Positions 1-8,159 of a stretch of DNA of 64,000 nucleotides are shown here, piece after piece. Source of the stretch: Christiangramia fulva (GTDB taxonomy: Bacteria; Bacteroidota; Bacteroidia; Flavobacteriales; Flavobacteriaceae); the NCBI RefSeq assembly GCF_003024155.1, contig NZ_CP028136.1, positions 3,162,001-3,226,000 of the forward strand, given 5' to 3'. The position numbers were made by a program, and so were the translations under genes. The stretch's first letter is position 1, and the number at the start of each line of letters is the position of its first letter. The notes beneath the pieces were generated by a model. That model was given only the letters and a program-made list of their open reading frames with translations, searched no databases and was not told the origin of the DNA.

Positions 1-333
1 GTTCAAAGCCGATGAATTCTTAATGTAATTTTCATATTCCTGAATAGTAAACTGCCCGATGATCATTCCCTTTACGCTGTTTCGAAATTTGATGTCCCTT
101 TGAATGGCATTTTCGATGTAAAGCAACCTTTTTTCCAGCTTCAGCTCATAAAAGGCATTCTTGTGTTTGCTAACGTAATTTCTAAAAACAGCAACGAGTA
201 AATCATCCTGTAATTTAATTACGGGACGTAGTGTTTCATTTTGAAACCGCTCATCTGAACTCATATTTTCTGTAATTCTTGCTGAAGGAATCTCAGGCCT
301 GAGCTCCGTTAGGTTAAAATCTCTTGGATTCAT
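1..333 (-). CDS. Conserved flavobacterial protein of unknown function (3' end outside window)
   Basis: The frame runs leftward from an ATG at 333 and is open to the window edge, giving the first 111 residues. The N-terminus reads MNPRDFNLTELRPEIPSARI, followed by NMSSDERFQNETLRPVIKLQ and a mostly helical, charged stretch; no signal peptide or membrane segment is visible. From memory this matches a short (about 130-140 residue) protein common in Flavobacteriia that databases often label 'glyoxalase', although I see no glyoxalase metal-binding pattern in it, so that label should not be trusted. It is transcribed divergently from the aldehyde dehydrogenase to its right. Only about 20-30 residues are probably missing. 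Confidence 0.75.
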   Translation of the reverse strand, partial: MNPRDFNLTELRPEIPSARITENMSSDERFQNETLRPVIKLQDDLLVAVFRNYVSKHKNAFYELKLEKRLLYIENAIQRDIKFRNSVKGMIIGQFTIQEYENYIKNSSALN

Positions 334-400
334 GGCAAGTAAAGTTTCTTAAATATAGGAATTTATAAAAGCCGGAATAAAGCTGCTTTCATTTACTTGT

Positions 401-410
401 TAACCGGTTA
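401..410. promoter_or_regulatory. Perfect palindrome in a divergent intergenic region
   Basis: TAACCGGTTA is a perfect 10-base palindrome between the divergent start sites of the left-edge gene (333) and the aldehyde dehydrogenase (504). It could be a regulator site shared by both, but such a short palindrome also arises by chance. Confidence 0.2.
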
Positions 411-503
411 TAAACAACGGCGGAGTTAAATATGTCTTAATCTGCCTTCCAGGCCGCAAGCATCTTTTTATCTTTAAGTAAAGCAGAAAAAGAAAATTGA
501 ATT

Positions 504-1862
504 ATGATAGAGTCCAGGAATCCTTATAACGATGAAGTTCTTGAGAAATTTGAAGAACTTTCCAAATCAGAGATCGATCAAAAACTTGAAAAAGCTGAAA
601 AACGATTTAAAACCTGGCGCGATGTCCCTTTTAAAGAAAAAAAGGAATTGATGCTGAAAGCTGCCGCGGAGCTTAAAAAGAATAAACAGGAATATGCCAA
701 AGATATGTCTCTTGAAATGGGTAAACCTATAAAACAGGCATTGTCTGAAGTTGAAAAATGCGCATGGGCCTGTGAGTATTATGCTGAAAACGCTGAAAAA
801 CATCTCTCAAAAAAAACCATTGAAACCGATGCAGATAAGAGTTTTGTAAGTTATGAACCTTTGGGAGTGGTACTTGCAATTATGCCCTGGAATTATCCGT
901 ATTGGCAGGTTTTCCGTTTTGCGGCTCCGGCGTTGATGGCAGGCAACATAGGGGTCTTGAAACATGCCAGCAATGTGATGCGTTGTGCCAATAATATTCA
1001 GAAAATATTCGAGAGAGCCGGTTTTCCAGAAGGATGTTTTCAGAATCTGGTGATTGGCAGCAGTAAAGTTGAGGATGTTATCAGAGATAAAAGAGTAAAG
1101 GCTGTAACTCTAACCGGTAGTAAACCGGCAGGTGCGGCAGTTGCTTCTGTGGCAGGTGAGGAAATTAAAAAATCAGTTTTGGAATTGGGTGGCAGCAATG
1201 CGCTTGTGATTTTTGAGAATGCCAACATTGAAGAAAGCGTTAAAACCTGTGTGATGGCGAGGTATCAAAATACCGGGCAGAGCTGTATTGCCGGTAAAAG
1301 GCTTCTGCTACAGGACAGTATCGCCGATGAATTTATGGAGAAATTTGAAAAACAGGTACGGGAATTAAAAAGCGGAGATCCTTTAGACGAGGATACTTTT
1401 ATTGGACCCCTGGCCCGGGTAGATCTTGCCGAAGATCTGGAAAAACAGATCAGGGAATCAGTTAAACAGGGCGCGAGGATCCTTCTTGGAGGCAAAAGGG
1501 ATAAAGCCTATCTCGAGCCGACCATCGTGGAAGATGTAACACCGGAAATGCCGATGTTTACTGAAGAGACCTTTGGTCCCGCAATTGGAGTTACCAGGTT
1601 TAAAACTGAAGAGGAGGCGGTAAAGCTTGTAAATCGCTCAGATTTTGGACTGGGTGTGTCTATTTTTACTGAAGACATGGATCTTGCCGAAAGAATTTAT
1701 CCAAAATTTGAAGATGGGGCCGTGTTTGTAAACGAGCTGGTAAAGAGCGATCCCAGACTTCCTTTTGGAGGAACGAAAATTTCCGGTTACGGCCGCGAAC
1801 TTTCGGAAGACGGAATAAAGGAATTCGTCAATAAAAAAACGGTATATTTTAATAAATATTGA
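504..1862 (+). CDS. NAD(P)-dependent aldehyde dehydrogenase, succinate-semialdehyde dehydrogenase-like
   Basis: This is a 452-residue member of the aldehyde dehydrogenase superfamily, which oxidises aldehydes to carboxylates with NAD(P)+ in the cytoplasm. Visible hallmarks are the MPWNYP motif with Asn130, the general base Glu227 in LELGGSN, and the catalytic Cys261 in NTGQSC. The C-terminal PFGGTKISGYGRE motif is also present. The compact length, without the roughly 30-residue N-terminal extension of many ALDHs, and the PWNYP variant fit the succinate-semialdehyde dehydrogenase (Sad/YneI) branch. The substrate is inferred from family resemblance only, since no 4-aminobutyrate genes lie nearby. 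The start is the first ATG after an AT-rich leader. It stands alone, followed by a gene remnant. Confidence 0.88.
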   Translation: MIESRNPYNDEVLEKFEELSKSEIDQKLEKAEKRFKTWRDVPFKEKKELMLKAAAELKKNKQEYAKDMSLEMGKPIKQALSEVEKCAWACEYYAENAEKHLSKKTIETDADKSFVSYEPLGVVLAIMPWNYPYWQVFRFAAPALMAGNIGVLKHASNVMRCANNIQKIFERAGFPEGCFQNLVIGSSKVEDVIRDKRVKAVTLTGSKPAGAAVASVAGEEIKKSVLELGGSNALVIFENANIEESVKTCVMARYQNTGQSCIAGKRLLLQDSIADEFMEKFEKQVRELKSGDPLDEDTFIGPLARVDLAEDLEKQIRESVKQGARILLGGKRDKAYLEPTIVEDVTPEMPMFTEETFGPAIGVTRFKTEEEAVKLVNRSDFGLGVSIFTEDMDLAERIYPKFEDGAVFVNELVKSDPRLPFGGTKISGYGRELSEDGIKEFVNKKTVYFNKY

Positions 1863-1873
1863 AATTCACCGCA

Positions 1874-2188
1874 ATGAAATTCGGAAGATTAGAGGATCCA
1901 GAAAACGCAGATTTTCACTTCCACTGAAACATATCCAAAACGAACAGGTTCTTTCAGCTTTTAAAATCCTATGAATTCAATGAGGTTCGCGTAGGTGGTA
2001 CAGTACAGAGCCGTTTGGATGCATGGATTGATCACATCAAAGAATGGCATGAACTGGGATTGAAAAACTTTTATTTCTTCGTGCATGAGAATATGAAAGA
2101 AGCTTCGCCATTGCTTTCAGCTTATTTTATTGAAAAATTGAATAAGAGATTCGGCACAGAATTAAAGATCCCGAAAACATTAATTTAA
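1874..2188 (+). pseudogene. Remnant of a DUF72 (YecE-like) gene with internal deletion and frameshift
   Basis: The stretch opens with an ATG encoding MKFGRLEDPENADFHFH and stops at once. A second frame gives QVLSAFK, and a third gives YEFNEVRVG running into GGTVQSRLDAWIDHIKEWHE, LKNFYFFVHEN and SPLLSAYFIEKLNKRFG before a stop at 2186-2188. These pieces match, in order, the first ~45 and last ~65 residues of flavobacterial DUF72 proteins of about 290-300 residues. The central ~190 residues, including the conserved TIM-barrel core, are missing. The join falls where intact homologues have VRVG near the start and VR.VG near the end, as if a deletion had run between two similar short sequences. 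At least one frameshift separates the N-terminal part from the rest. It is nonfunctional as a DUF72 protein. Confidence 0.8.
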
Positions 2189-2189
2189 T

Positions 2190-2597
2190 ATGAAACAGAA
2201 CATAGCAATAACTGTAGACAGCGTGGTTTTTTGCAAGGCAGACAAGTTCAAGGTCCTGCTGGTAAAACGCAAAAATGAACCTTTCCAAGATCAATGGGCT
2301 TTGCCCGGCGGTTTTCTTGAAGAAGGGGAGGATCTAGAAACCGGCGCGAAAAGGGAATTGAAGGAAGAAACAGGTGTAGAAGTAGATTCTATGGAACAGG
2401 TAAAGGCCTTTGGTACCCCCGGTCGCGATCCCCGAGGTCCCACTGTAACTATAGCTTTTCTCAGCCGAATCTATTGTGAAGAGGATCTGAAACCTTCAGA
2501 TGATGCCAAAGATGCCCGCTGGTTTGAAGTTGATAAATTACCAGATCTGGCCTTTGATCATGATAAAATCATAAAAGTAGCCAGGCAATTTCTATAA
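2190..2597 (+). CDS. NUDIX hydrolase
   Basis: This 135-residue single-domain protein hydrolyses a nucleoside diphosphate linked to another moiety. The complete Nudix box lies at residues 41-63: Gly41, Glu47, the REL-x-EE-x-G core (Arg55, Glu56, Glu59, Glu60) and Gly62, which bind the divalent metals. The N-terminal part VDSVVFCKADKFKVLLVKRK and the PFQDQWALPGG segment resemble ADP-ribose pyrophosphatase-like and NrtR-type Nudix domains, but there is no C-terminal winged helix, so it is probably an enzyme rather than a regulator. The ATG lies one base after the stop of the DUF72 remnant, so it may once have been co-transcribed with that gene. The exact substrate cannot be told from sequence. 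Confidence 0.88.
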   Translation: MKQNIAITVDSVVFCKADKFKVLLVKRKNEPFQDQWALPGGFLEEGEDLETGAKRELKEETGVEVDSMEQVKAFGTPGRDPRGPTVTIAFLSRIYCEEDLKPSDDAKDARWFEVDKLPDLAFDHDKIIKVARQFL

Positions 2598-2684
2598 ATC
2601 TGAAATTCTTCTTTTGAAAACTAAATTTTGGGTGGGGATATTTTCTGAAACTACCCAATCTTTCTACTTTTAAAAGAAAAAACA

Positions 2685-3071
2685 ATGAGATTTCACACGC
2701 GCAAATGGATAAAGCCCCAGGATCTGAACCCTAACCGTACACTTTTTGGCGGACGGCTTCTGGAATGGATCGATGAAGAATGTGCTCTTTATAGCATCGT
2801 TCAGCTTGAAAATCCGAAAACCGTCACCAAGTATATGAGTGAGATCGATTTCAAAAGCTCGGCTAAAGAGGGTGATATTATTGAAATTGGAATTGAGGTC
2901 TTAAAATTTGGTACAGCTTCGATTACCTTAAAATGCGAGGTAAGAAATAAAATGACAAGGGAAACCATTATTAGCATTGATAAAATAGTGATGGTTGGCC
3001 TCGATGAACAGGGAAAACCAAAACCGCATGGCAAAACAGAAGTAGAATTTGTAAAAGACCGGCTGAAATAA
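2685..3071 (+). CDS. Acyl-CoA thioesterase, hotdog fold (YciA/ACOT-like)
   Basis: This 128-residue cytoplasmic hotdog-fold protein should hydrolyse acyl-CoA to free acid and CoA. The segment NPNRTLFGGRLLEWIDEECA is the signature of the YciA/ACOT family: the N-P-x-x-x-x-F-G-G turn followed by the long hotdog helix carrying acidic residues. DFKSSAKEGDIIEI forms the next conserved strand, and the C-terminus VMVGLDEQGKPKPH is also typical. Length equals that of stand-alone YciA proteins, which act as hexamers. It is convergent with the MscS gene, with three bases between the stops. Acyl-chain preference is unknown. Confidence 0.85.
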   Translation: MRFHTRKWIKPQDLNPNRTLFGGRLLEWIDEECALYSIVQLENPKTVTKYMSEIDFKSSAKEGDIIEIGIEVLKFGTASITLKCEVRNKMTRETIISIDKIVMVGLDEQGKPKPHGKTEVEFVKDRLK

Positions 3072-3074
3072 AAA

Positions 3075-3989
3075 TTAGAGTTCCTTATTTTTTGACTCAT
3101 TTTGAAGTCGAATGGGAGAATCTCTTTGCGCTCCATACAACTTGATCTCCTGTATATCGGAAGGTAGATAAAATCCGTTTTGCATCAGTGCTTCTTTCAC
3201 ATTTCGAACTACATTTCCTTTGGTGATAAGGGCCTGCATCCTGAAATCTTTCGTGTCTACCCAAAAGAAAACTTTTAGATTTACAGTACTTGTAGCTAAT
3301 TCGTCTTCAATAACAAAATTAGCATGCGAGGCATCTTCAATGACCATCGGATCTTTTTTTAGAGCTTCCATGATGCATATCTTAGCTTTGCTAATGTCAT
3401 CATCGTAATCGATCCCAACTTTGAAGTTCCAGCGAAAAAAACCATCCTCAGTAAAATTGGTAACCGGTTCTTTAAATACATCAGAATTAGGAATATACAC
3501 ATCCTTCCCATCAAAGGTTTTAAGTTTTGTATATCGAAATTCAAGGGCTTTCACCTTTCCGAAATTAGCTCCTATTTCAACGGTATCGTCAATATTAAAC
3601 GGACGATTAAAGGCAAGAATGATCCCTGATATAAAATTTTCTCCAATATCCTTAAACGCGAAACCAAGGACAACAGCACCTGCCCCTGCCGCTGTAAGAA
3701 TCCCTGTGGCTATGCCGTTCAAGCCAGCTGCACGAAGGGCAAGCATAATCGCGGTTATGATTATTACAAAACGAATGGCTTTCCCAAGAAAGCGGCTCAT
3801 CAAAGGATCATTAGTTCTGTGGGAAATGCGATTTCTTGCAAAATTCCCGATCATGGTGCCGATTAAAACGCCCAGGATAATTATTAAAAGGCCGAGGCCG
3901 ATCCCTGGAAGCTGGTCGATCAAACGATTATAAAATCTTGAAAAAGACTCTGATACAGAAGTATTTTCTTCCTGAAAAGTGGAGGTCAT
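3075..3989 (-). CDS. Small-conductance mechanosensitive channel (MscS family)
   Basis: This 304-residue inner-membrane channel opens on membrane tension and releases solutes on osmotic downshock. Three membrane segments precede the cytoplasmic MscS vestibule domain: LGLLIIILGVLIGTMIGNFA, an IRFVIIITAIMLALRAAGL segment, and the pore helix around GILTAAGAGAVVLGFAFKDI with its Gly/Ala-rich pattern. Next comes FISGIILAFNRPFNIDDTVE, the usual entry to the beta domain. Length is close to E. coli MscS (286). A second, larger MscS-type protein is encoded just upstream on the same strand (5156-6436), so the locus holds two different channel classes. Confidence 0.92.
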   Translation of the reverse strand: MTSTFQEENTSVSESFSRFYNRLIDQLPGIGLGLLIIILGVLIGTMIGNFARNRISHRTNDPLMSRFLGKAIRFVIIITAIMLALRAAGLNGIATGILTAAGAGAVVLGFAFKDIGENFISGIILAFNRPFNIDDTVEIGANFGKVKALEFRYTKLKTFDGKDVYIPNSDVFKEPVTNFTEDGFFRWNFKVGIDYDDDISKAKICIMEALKKDPMVIEDASHANFVIEDELATSTVNLKVFFWVDTKDFRMQALITKGNVVRNVKEALMQNGFYLPSDIQEIKLYGAQRDSPIRLQNESKNKEL

Positions 3990-4070
3990 TTTTAGCAGTT
4001 TTCCTAAAAATATAGATTCCCCTTCATAGAAGCTCCTAAATAAATGTTATGATTTACGTGGAGGCGCTTC

Positions 4071-5150
4071 TTATTGGTGTCCGTCATGCCGAATTTCTTT
4101 CCTTATTTCCTTGCGCGCGGTCTTGATTTCTTCTTTGGTCGCCTTTTTAGGAATTTGCTCTTTGGCAAGTTCAGGCTGAAGATAAAGCTTAGCGTAAAAA
4201 GGAAAATGATCAGAACCTACATCTGATCCTTTGGAAATATCGGCAACTCTAAATTCTTCGGTAACAAAGATCTGGTCGAGAGGCCATCTCATTATTATAC
4301 TGTTGACATCAAAAGTAGTATAGAAATTCCTGCCCACCCTTACATCCAGTAAACCTCCGAGTTTTTTAAACAAGTGAGAGCTTTGTGACCACGCAACATC
4401 ATTAAAATCACCAATTACCACAACAGGCATTTTCGCATCCAGGGTTTCAAGCGCTACTTTCATTAGTTCGGCATCACGATCTGTAGATGAAGGATTTTCC
4501 TGCGGCATCGGGGGAGTGGGATGTATCGCGTGCAATTGAAATTTTTTACCAGATGCCAGCTGTACAACAGCATGCATGGAAGGAATACTATCGTCTACAA
4601 TATAGCTGGTATGGGGATTTTCAAGTTTTAATTTTGAATAAAGGATCATTCCGTAGGTATTATCCAGCGGAGCAGAAATTTTATAGGGATACATTTGCCC
4701 AATTCCTTCTTGCAGATCTTTTTGCCAACGTGTATTCGTTTCGGTGAATACTGCCAGATCAGGATTTATTTTTTTTATCTCGTTAATGACAAGATCGGCT
4801 TTCTTGTTTTTTTGGAGCACATTAGAAGTAAGTATGACAAAGCTATCCTTAATATCCGCGTTTTTACCCGGTTTTCCCGCCTCTAATGAAGATAAAGGCG
4901 TATAGGGATAGATTTTAGTGAACTGGAAAATAAAACACGCCAATAATACCAAAACAAATGTGTAATCTCTCCATGACCTCATTTCAAACCTTATAAAATA
5001 AGAAGCCAGGGCAGTAAGGGTAAGAATAGTTAGCTGAATATGTGGATAATCGAATACTCTTATCCACCAGAAATCTGCAGCAAACAGAGGAATAAGTGTT
5101 AAAAGTACTGCAAAAATGCCAAAAGCCTGTAGAAAGGATTTTAATTTCAT
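4071..5150 (-). CDS. Membrane-anchored endonuclease/exonuclease/phosphatase family protein
   Basis: The protein has 359 residues. Residues 1-90 hold about three hydrophobic segments (FLQAFGIFAVLLTLIPLFAA, LTILTLTALASYFI, YTFVLVLLACFIFQF). The rest is an EEP-fold domain with the expected catalytic pieces: SNVLQKNK, a metal-binding Glu in AVFTETNTRW, HAIHPTPP, the GDFND motif and the C-terminal GSDHFPFYAKL. Members of this fold cut phosphodiester bonds in nucleic acids or lipids; the membrane anchor makes an envelope substrate plausible but unproven. The C-terminus is a charged tail rich in Lys, Arg and Glu. It starts five bases after the stop of the upstream mechanosensitive channel gene, so the two are very likely co-transcribed. 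Confidence 0.85.
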   Translation of the reverse strand: MKLKSFLQAFGIFAVLLTLIPLFAADFWWIRVFDYPHIQLTILTLTALASYFIRFEMRSWRDYTFVLVLLACFIFQFTKIYPYTPLSSLEAGKPGKNADIKDSFVILTSNVLQKNKKADLVINEIKKINPDLAVFTETNTRWQKDLQEGIGQMYPYKISAPLDNTYGMILYSKLKLENPHTSYIVDDSIPSMHAVVQLASGKKFQLHAIHPTPPMPQENPSSTDRDAELMKVALETLDAKMPVVVIGDFNDVAWSQSSHLFKKLGGLLDVRVGRNFYTTFDVNSIIMRWPLDQIFVTEEFRVADISKGSDVGSDHFPFYAKLYLQPELAKEQIPKKATKEEIKTARKEIRKEIRHDGHQ

Positions 5151-5155
5151 AAAAA

Positions 5156-6436
5156 TTATTTTATACTTTCTAGCACTGCTCTCACATCATCTCCTGAAGG
5201 GTTTTCGAAAAGCTGAAGCCCAAAATAAGGAATGGCAGCTATTAAATGATCAAAAATATCAGCTGAAATATATTCAAAATTTTCCCACCTTTTGTCTTTA
5301 CTGAAGCATAAAATCTCAAGGGGGATACCCTGAGCAGTTGGAGCCTGGTGTCTTACGATGATATACATCTCTTTGTGAACAGCAGAATGTTCATGCAAAT
5401 AAGAATCGGCATACTTTCTAAAAACACCAAGATTTGTTTGATTTCGACCATTAATAAGGAGACTTTTATCAATGTTGTGTGACTCGTTATATTTATTTAT
5501 TTCTGCCTGCCTGTTTTCAAGATAGGGCGATATTAAGCTAATGTTTTTCAGCTTTTTTAAATCTTCAGGGGTAAGAAATTTTACCGAATTCTGCTTAATA
5601 TAAATAGATCTTTTTATCCTCCTGCCCGGAGATTCAAGCATTCCGCGCCAGTTTTGAAACGAGTCGGAAATAAGGCTGTAAGTAGGAATAGTGGTGAAGG
5701 TATTATCCCAGTTCTGAACCCTTACCGTGGCGAGATTAATTTCGGTTACTGTCCCGTCAGCACCGTATTTTTCAAAAGTGATCCAGTCGCCAATTCGAAC
5801 AATATCGTTTACTGAAACCTGTATGGAAGCGACAAAACCAAGTATGGTATCTTTAAAAATTAGGAGAATCACTGCAGAGGCAGCACCTAAAGAAATGGCA
5901 AAACCAATCACCGATTTCCCGGTAAGCTCTGAAAAAATGAACATGATGCCAATGAGCCAGATAAAGATCATGATCACCTGGCTGAAACTTTCCAGGGGTT
6001 TATCATTAAAGGACGGCCTTGTTTTAAGGTAATTTCTGGTGGTCCTGATAATACTCCGGAAAATCCAAACCACAAGAATTACCACATAGATATTGAACAA
6101 TTTGTAAAATATCTCCAGTGTGCGGGGAAATTCAGAAAAAATGAGGGGAAAAAAGTAATAGACAATATAAAGCGGCACAATACGCCCTACATATCGCGGG
6201 AAATTACTTTTGATAAGAAAATCATCAAATGTGGTTTTGGTTTTATTGGTAAAAGTTTTGAAAGTCCCTATGATAAACCTTTTGATAAGATAATTCACCC
6301 CAATCACCACCAGGGTAAGGATCACCAGGTTTATAAGCATATTCATGTACTCAGCAAGAACTTCGTTCATGCCGTGTCTCTTAAAGAGCTTTTCAAAAAA
6401 AACGATCCCGTCTTTTAGTCCTTCGCGAACTTGCAT
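5156..6436 (-). CDS. Mechanosensitive channel of the YbdG/MscM type
   Basis: This 426-residue MscS-superfamily protein has five predicted membrane segments before the pore helix (AISLGAASAVILLIFKDTIL) and a long cytoplasmic domain. The SIQVSVNDIVRIGDWITFEK segment marks the start of the beta domain, and NLATVRVQNWDNTFTTIPTY is typical of the YbdG/miniconductance group rather than of MscS itself. The length matches E. coli YbdG (415). Such channels respond to milder osmotic downshock. It sits in a tight leftward run: three bases separate it from the DUF3817 gene upstream, and five from the EEP gene downstream. Confidence 0.88.
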   Translation of the reverse strand: MQVREGLKDGIVFFEKLFKRHGMNEVLAEYMNMLINLVILTLVVIGVNYLIKRFIIGTFKTFTNKTKTTFDDFLIKSNFPRYVGRIVPLYIVYYFFPLIFSEFPRTLEIFYKLFNIYVVILVVWIFRSIIRTTRNYLKTRPSFNDKPLESFSQVIMIFIWLIGIMFIFSELTGKSVIGFAISLGAASAVILLIFKDTILGFVASIQVSVNDIVRIGDWITFEKYGADGTVTEINLATVRVQNWDNTFTTIPTYSLISDSFQNWRGMLESPGRRIKRSIYIKQNSVKFLTPEDLKKLKNISLISPYLENRQAEINKYNESHNIDKSLLINGRNQTNLGVFRKYADSYLHEHSAVHKEMYIIVRHQAPTAQGIPLEILCFSKDKRWENFEYISADIFDHLIAAIPYFGLQLFENPSGDDVRAVLESIK

Positions 6437-6439
6437 GAT

Positions 6440-6778
6440 TTAAAGATATTTTCTTTCAACATAAAACGGTCCGAAGGGAATGAGCGAACATCCCAAAACG
6501 GTCAAGACCTGCCTGCGGTTCCAGTTCATGGGTTGTTTGAGAAGAAAGCCTCCAAGAACATATCCGATGAACAAGACACCATGGATCATTCCCACCTGCT
6601 GCACCATTTGAGGCATGTCTAGGATATACTTAAGCGGCATCGCAATACCGAGTAGTAAAAGAAAAGAAATTCCTTCCAAAATACTAATCCATTTAAATAA
6701 AGTGAGCTGCTTTTCCAAAGACATAAAGCTTGATTTTAAAAATTGTTCAAAGATACTCTTTATAAAATTTATGACCAT
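6440..6778 (-). CDS. DUF3817 domain membrane protein
   Basis: A 112-residue integral membrane protein of the DUF3817 family, named for a domain of about 90 residues with three hydrophobic segments: ISILEGISFLLLLGIAMPL, QQVGMIHGVLFIGYVLGGFL, and VLTVLGCSLIPFGPFYVERK. The closing P-F-G-P-F motif is the family's best conserved part. The function is unknown; homologues occur widely as single small proteins. It is the first gene of a probable leftward operon with the YbdG-type channel and the EEP-fold protein, and is divergent from galE. Confidence 0.82.
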   Translation of the reverse strand: MVINFIKSIFEQFLKSSFMSLEKQLTLFKWISILEGISFLLLLGIAMPLKYILDMPQMVQQVGMIHGVLFIGYVLGGFLLKQPMNWNRRQVLTVLGCSLIPFGPFYVERKYL

Positions 6779-6868
6779 TGGGGTCTTTCAATATTAATTT
6801 TGGTTTTTATAGGTTCCTGAAGGAACAGCTTATTGAATTTTCTTAATTTGCGGTTGAAAAATAAATTT

Positions 6869-7909
6869 ATGTATAAAAATAAGGTTCTTGTCACCGGCGG
6901 CCTGGGTTTTATAGGCTCCCACACCGTGGTGGCACTTCAACAGGAAGGAATTGAGGTTGTTATAATTGATAATTTGTCTAATTCATCTATTGATGTATTA
7001 GGCGGAATCGCGCAGATTACCGGTAAAACCCCTGAATTTGAAAATATTGATCTTCGGGAAAAAGAAGCGGTAAGAAAGTTTTTTGAAAAATATCCTGATA
7101 TCCAGGATGTAATCCATTTCGCGGCATCGAAAGCGGTGGGTGAAAGTGTTGAGAAACCTTTACTTTATTACGAGAACAATATTTCATCCCTTGTTTATTT
7201 GCTGAAAGAGCTTCAGAAGAGGAAGGATTCCCGGATCATTTTCAGTTCCTCCTGTACCGTGTACGGGCAGGCCGATGAATTGCCCATCACCGAAGACGCC
7301 CCGGTAAAAAAAGCTGAATCACCTTATGGAAACACCAAGCAGATAGGTGAGGAGATCATTTCGGATACCTGCAGGATCAATAAACAATTCAAAGCTTCTT
7401 CCCTGAGATATTTTAATCCCATAGGCGCACATCCTTCGGCTCAAATTGGGGAACTTCCAATTGGAACTCCACAGAATTTAGTTCCTTTTATTACTCAAAC
7501 CGCGATTGGAAAGAGAAAGGAACTTTCAGTTTTTGGCGATGATTATCCTACACCTGATGGAACGGCTATTCGGGATTATATTCATGTAATGGATCTTGCC
7601 GAAGCCCACGTTAAGGCACTGAAGAGACTTATAGATCATAAAGAAAAAGATAATTACGAGGTTTTTAACCTGGGAACCGGAAAAGGGAATAGCGTACTGG
7701 AAGTTATTCAAACCTTTGAAAAAGCTACAGGTGTAAAACTTCCCTACAAAATCACCGACAGGAGGGAAGGAGACATTACTGCTGCTTATGCCGATACCAC
7801 AAAGGCCAATAAAGAATTGGGCTGGAAAGCCTCGCGCTCTTTGGAAGATGCTTTAAAAAGTGCCTGGAAATGGCAAAAAGAAGTACAAAAAAGGGAAGAA
7901 AACGATTAA
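6869..7909 (+). CDS. galE: UDP-glucose 4-epimerase
   Basis: This cytoplasmic NAD-dependent epimerase interconverts UDP-glucose and UDP-galactose (346 residues from this start). It is an extended SDR protein: the NAD-binding VTGGLGFIGSHT at the N-terminus, the catalytic Ser region FSSSCTVYG with the YxxxK pair in SPYGNTK, the family motif SLRYFNPIGAHPSAQIGE, and the substrate-binding TPDGTAIRDYIHVMDLA are all seen. An in-frame ATG 36 bases upstream would add 12 residues (NFLNLRLKNKF) that do not belong to the fold, so I chose the ATG directly before YKNKVLVTGG. It stands alone and ends in an intrinsic terminator. Confidence 0.93.
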   Translation: MYKNKVLVTGGLGFIGSHTVVALQQEGIEVVIIDNLSNSSIDVLGGIAQITGKTPEFENIDLREKEAVRKFFEKYPDIQDVIHFAASKAVGESVEKPLLYYENNISSLVYLLKELQKRKDSRIIFSSSCTVYGQADELPITEDAPVKKAESPYGNTKQIGEEIISDTCRINKQFKASSLRYFNPIGAHPSAQIGELPIGTPQNLVPFITQTAIGKRKELSVFGDDYPTPDGTAIRDYIHVMDLAEAHVKALKRLIDHKEKDNYEVFNLGTGKGNSVLEVIQTFEKATGVKLPYKITDRREGDITAAYADTTKANKELGWKASRSLEDALKSAWKWQKEVQKREEND

Positions 7910-7914
7910 GGAAA

Positions 7915-7977
7915 GGGAGGCCTAAAAAGGGAAATTTTAGCTTGTTGAAATTAGTTCTTTTTAGACCTCTCTTTTTT
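7915..7977 (+). terminator. Intrinsic terminator of galE
   Basis: GAGG-C-CTAAAAAG (7917-7929) pairs with CTTTTTAG-A-CCTC (7957-7969), a 12-pair stem with one mismatch and a 27-base loop, followed by a run of six T on the plus strand (7972-7977). It lies a few bases after the galE stop. Confidence 0.6.
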
Positions 7978-8136
7978 CTATCTGTTTCCGTTTACAAGAA
8001 ATGCATGGATCACACCGGGAATCCATCCTAAAGCTGTTAACAGCAGGCTAATAAGAAAAGTCATTCCAAGGCCATGTTTTAGAAATACCGCGAGTGGCGG
8101 AAGTAAAATATTTAAGATAATAGTTAATAAAGACAT
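7978..8136 (-). CDS. YqaE/Pmp3 family small membrane protein
   Basis: A 52-residue protein, MSLLTIILNILLPPLAVFLK then HGLGMTFLISLLLTALGWIP and GVIHAFLVNGNR. It has two membrane helices with the P-P-L-A-V motif in the first and the G-W-I-P-G-x-I-H-A motif in the second, which together define the YqaE/Pmp3 (UPF0057) family. Yeast Pmp3 affects membrane potential and salt tolerance; bacterial members are stress-induced and otherwise poorly understood. The ATG lies 23 bases after the stop of the DUF1206 gene on the same strand, so the two small stress-type membrane genes may form one unit. Confidence 0.88.
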   Translation of the reverse strand: MSLLTIILNILLPPLAVFLKHGLGMTFLISLLLTALGWIPGVIHAFLVNGNR

Positions 8137-8159
8137 ACTTCTGGTTTTTATAGTTATGG

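Noticed and set aside
3421..3933. A 170-residue frame opposite the MscS gene
   Set aside because: It is an antisense shadow with low-complexity, basic composition and no domain; the MscS frame on the other strand is clear.
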